Positions 61,544 to 64,000 of a stretch of DNA of 64,000 nucleotides are shown piece by piece; within the stretch, counting starts at the first letter, position 1; each line of letters opens with the position of its first letter. A program made the position numbers and the translations under genes. Source of the stretch: WTFY01 sp965205275 (GTDB taxonomy: Bacteria > Pseudomonadota > Gammaproteobacteria > UBA4575); the NCBI GenBank assembly GCA_965205275.1, contig OZ242168.1:1178001-1242000 (forward strand), given 5' to 3'. The notes beneath the pieces are model-generated. The model made no database searches. It was not told the DNA's origin and saw only the letters and a program-made list of their open reading frames with translations.

Positions 61544-63331
61544 CTAGCTGACAAGGCATCTATCCACATTGCGCTGCAACCATAGCTCCAACAGAGCCAG
61601 ATGCCATAATTTGCTGCCCTTAAGTGGCGTCATATGCCGCTCAGGGTCTGCCAGTAATGTATTGACATAGCCGCGCCGAAACAGGTTGCGCCGCATACAG
61701 GCATCCGAATGCAGCACGGCGCGCATGAATTCCATAAACTCACCCCGCACGTATTTCAGGGCTGGCACAGGGAAATAGCCTTTTTCACGGTCAATGACCT
61801 TGGGCGGCAACAAACCCCGGGCTATTTTTTTCAATATGTATTTTCCACCGTGAGCCAGTTTGTACCGGGTTGGCATCTGCATCGCCAGTTCAACCAGTTC
61901 ATGATCCAAAAACGGCACCCGTGCCTCCAGACCATGGGCCATGGTCATGTTATCGACACGCTTCACAGGGTCATCCACCATCAATGTCGTGACATCCATA
62001 TGTAGCACCGCATGAATAAACTCATCCGTATTTGCCTGTCGCAACCACTGCATGACCCTGTCCGAAGTAAAATCATTGCCCACCAAGTCCTGGTGCAATG
62101 TGTTTTGCATCTCAGCGTGACTTCGATCAAAATAATGCTTGGCAAAACTCTCTACACAGAATGATGGTTCAGCCTGCATTCTGGGGTACCAGAAGTATCC
62201 GCCAAATACTTCATCTGCACCCTGGCCGGACTGTACAACCGATATGTGCTGACTGACCTGCTCGGCCAGCAGATAAAATGCAATCGCATCCTGACCCACC
62301 ATCGGCTCAGCCATATGCCCCACAGCCTCAGGCAGACGCTTGAGCACCTCACGGTTATCAATGTAGAACTTGTGGTGGCGAGTGGCAAAGTGCCCGGCTA
62401 CCGCATCCGAATATTCAAATTCATTTCCACATTCTTCGGGTTGATCCTCAAACCCTGCAGAATAAGTTTGTATATTCTGTACTCCGGCCTGATCCAGCAG
62501 GCCCACCAGCAGACTTGAATCCAGACCTCCCGATAACAGCACCCCTACCGGTACATCGGCAATATGCAGTCTCCTTTCGACCGCCAAGCGTAACGCCGTT
62601 TGAATATCATGCTGCCATTCCTGTTCGCTTTTGCCGGTATCGATCCGGTCTGCACGCAATTGCCAGTAGCGTTCAACAGAACAACCCCCTGTTGCCTGAA
62701 CTCGCATGGTATGACCGGGAGAGAGCTTTTTTAGCCCCCGCAAAATCGTGTCGGGTGCAGGCACTACGCCATGCAGACTCAGATAATGGTGCAGGCCAAC
62801 CCTGTCCATTTCGGTGTTCACACCTCCTGCACTGAGCAATGCCTGTGAAGTCGAGGCAAAGCGGAAAAAGTTTGCGCCTTGAGTGTAATAGAGAGGTTTG
62901 ATCCCCAATCGGTCACGGGCCAGAAACAATTCCTGTTTGTCAGCGTCCCAGATAGCAAAGGCAAACATCCCGGTCAGTTTTTCAACACTTGAACGTCCCC
63001 ATTGTGCGTAGGCCTTGAGTATGACTTCCGTATCCCCTGTTGAATGAAACGAATGGCCCAACCTGATCAATTGCTGGCGCAACTGTGGATAATTGTAAAT
63101 CGTGCCGTTGAACACAATAGCGAGTCCGGTGCCCGCATCCACCATTGGCTGATTGGCCTGTGCCGAAAGGTCGATGACCGACAGGCGCCGGTGACCCAAT
63201 CCAATTGCCCCGGAAAAGTAACTTCCTTCATGATCGGGCCCGCGACGGCGTAACACCCGCAACATGCCTTTGATCGTTTCCAGACCCGAGGTATTCCCGT
63301 CCAGGCGTAGTTCACCGCAGATTCCACACAT
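61544..63331 (-). CDS. Asparagine synthase-family amidotransferase, NAGGN type
   Basis: 595 residues. N-terminal glutaminase with the catalytic Cys2 (MCGICGELRL) and HRRLSVIDLSAQANQPM. The synthase half has the ATP loop VLLSGGLDSSLLVGLL, VVQSGQGADEVFGGYFWYP and VKRVDNMTMAHGLEARVPFL. Its pattern (LHHYLSLHGVVPAP, KGYFPVPALKY, PLKGSKLW) follows N-acetylglutaminylglutamine amidotransferases, which make the osmolyte NAGGN, more than AsnB. The usual partner, a GNAT/ATP-grasp synthetase, is not beside it in the window. Plain asparagine synthase remains possible. Confidence 0.8.
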   Translation of the reverse strand: MCGICGELRLDGNTSGLETIKGMLRVLRRRGPDHEGSYFSGAIGLGHRRLSVIDLSAQANQPMVDAGTGLAIVFNGTIYNYPQLRQQLIRLGHSFHSTGDTEVILKAYAQWGRSSVEKLTGMFAFAIWDADKQELFLARDRLGIKPLYYTQGANFFRFASTSQALLSAGGVNTEMDRVGLHHYLSLHGVVPAPDTILRGLKKLSPGHTMRVQATGGCSVERYWQLRADRIDTGKSEQEWQHDIQTALRLAVERRLHIADVPVGVLLSGGLDSSLLVGLLDQAGVQNIQTYSAGFEDQPEECGNEFEYSDAVAGHFATRHHKFYIDNREVLKRLPEAVGHMAEPMVGQDAIAFYLLAEQVSQHISVVQSGQGADEVFGGYFWYPRMQAEPSFCVESFAKHYFDRSHAEMQNTLHQDLVGNDFTSDRVMQWLRQANTDEFIHAVLHMDVTTLMVDDPVKRVDNMTMAHGLEARVPFLDHELVELAMQMPTRYKLAHGGKYILKKIARGLLPPKVIDREKGYFPVPALKYVRGEFMEFMRAVLHSDACMRRNLFRRGYVNTLLADPERHMTPLKGSKLWHLALLELWLQRNVDRCLVS

Positions 63332-63337
63332 CAGAAT

Positions 63338-64000
63338 TTATGCTGGACTGCCCCAACCACCCCCACCCGGTGATTCGATACGAAGACAATCTCCCGCATA
63401 AGCATCTCGCTGTACCTTCCCGGGTATCCGTTCACCGTTCAGAAAATTTGCACCCGTCTGACCCTCACCACCGCCGTTCAGCCCCCAGGGGCTACGGATG
63501 CGGCGTTCAGATAGAATGGTAAACGTTGCATTGTCGAGAAATTCAAGCTCCCGGATCAGCCCATTGCCACCGTTATGCCCCCCTGATCCACCTGAACCAT
63601 TGCGTATCGCGTAGCGTTTGACCCGCAACGGGTAACTGATCTCCAGAACCTCAACCGGGGTATTTTGCGTGTTTGTCATATGGGTTTGTACTGCAGACAT
63701 ACCCGATACATTTTTCGAACCCCCCATGCCGCCGGCAATGGTTTCATAGTAGCCCCATGTTTTTCCTGCTGAACTGCCAAGCGCAAGATTATTCATGGTG
63801 CCTTGGCTGCAGGCGGGAATCACATCGGGGAGCGCCGGACTCAAGGCTCCCAGCACGGCGTCCACAATGCGTGAACTGGTCTCCACATTTCCAGCAGCAA
63901 CGGCGGCCGGATAATCTGCATTCAATAAGGATGCTGCCGGCACTCTGAGTCTGAAAGCGGAAAAGCTGCCGGCACAGGCAGGGGTCTCTTTTGGCATCAG
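63338..64000 (-). CDS. Hydantoinase B / 5-oxoprolinase family protein, C-terminal part
   Basis: At least 219 residues of the C-terminal portion; the frame runs off the right edge. Diagnostic stretches are LNADYPAAVAAGNVETSSRI, ETIAGGMGGSKNVSGMSAV, HMTNTQNTPVEVLEISYPL, GSGGSGGHNGGNGLIRELEF and the end SPGGGGWGSPA. ATP-dependent opening of 5-oxoproline or hydantoins, usually with HyuA. Six bases upstream of the amidotransferase gene. Confidence 0.93.
   Translation of the reverse strand: MMPKETPACAGSFSAFRLRVPAASLLNADYPAAVAAGNVETSSRIVDAVLGALSPALPDVIPACSQGTMNNLALGSSAGKTWGYYETIAGGMGGSKNVSGMSAVQTHMTNTQNTPVEVLEISYPLRVKRYAIRNGSGGSGGHNGGNGLIRELEFLDNATFTILSERRIRSPWGLNGGGEGQTGANFLNGERIPGKVQRDAYAGDCLRIESPGGGGWGSPA

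Overview
The window looks like a chromosome segment of a gammaproteobacterium, probably a free-living or host-associated sulfur oxidiser. The gene orders are classic gammaproteobacterial ones: lepB-rnc, thrS-infC-rpmI-rplT-pheS-pheT-ihfA-merR, gyrA-serC...pheA-tyrA-aroA-cmk-rpsA-ihfB-lapA-lapB, and rluB-scpB-scpA-trpS-M50 protease. A YeiH-type putative sulfate/sulfonate exporter, an exosortase A-associated ligase/decarboxylase/ACP trio and an NAGGN-type amidotransferase add some lifestyle colour, but I cannot name a genus from the sequence alone.

Layout. 1-2350: rnc (cut by the window edge), lepB, a frameshifted IS481-type relic and tRNA-Pro. 2393-9764: one long minus-strand translation operon (thrS to the MerR-like gene) ending in tRNA-Pro and preceded by tRNA-Val; infC uses an AUU start and a strong hairpin separates rplT from pheS. 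9871-13377: uvrB, a divergent aminotransferase and tRNA-Asn. 13380-21660: an accessory region beginning at tRNA-Asn, with an AbiV/HEPN-like gene, a coupled pair of unknown small genes, a second HEPN-like gene split by a complete IS481-family element, relics of an IS3 orfA and of a Dam-type methylase, a complete IS3-family element, and a Spy/CpxP-like gene with an in-frame stop. 21667-24504: a minus-strand set of YeiH transporter, a 44-residue membrane peptide, a universal stress protein and a membrane-anchored START-like protein. 24828-25990: a decayed galU (two frameshifts and a nonsense codon) and a possible pyrF tail. 25995-33533: lapB, lapA, ihfB, rpsA, cmk, aroA, tyrA, pheA.

33534-40446 is a second accessory island, lodged exactly between pheA and serC, which are normally neighbours. 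Its first half holds a putative lipoprotein and a two-gene unit: a cysteine-rich membrane-anchored protein followed by a 333-residue protein with a nucleoside-deoxyribosyltransferase/TIR-like C-terminal domain. The second gene is split by a complete IS5/IS427-type element with a CTAG target duplication; removing the element restores a perfect reading frame. The second half holds the exosortase A-associated acyl-CoA ligase, PLP decarboxylase and ACP, with no exosortase in sight.

40447-64000 is mostly housekeeping: serC, gyrA, mtnA with a divergent methylthioadenosine/SAH deaminase gene, ubiG-gph-rmuC-SDR, an endonuclease III-like gene, rluB-scpB-scpA-trpS-M50 protease, a Sua5/YciO protein, yciI, folE, two unknown genes, mlaA, argG, rnt, grxD, an N-acetylglutaminylglutamine amidotransferase-type gene, and the C-terminal part of a hydantoinase B gene that runs off the right edge.

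The most interesting signals are two defence-like genes, each knocked out by a clean, apparently recent IS insertion whose target duplication lets the ancestral protein be rebuilt exactly, and the orphan membrane-protein plus deoxyribosyltransferase-like pair, whose function I do not know.
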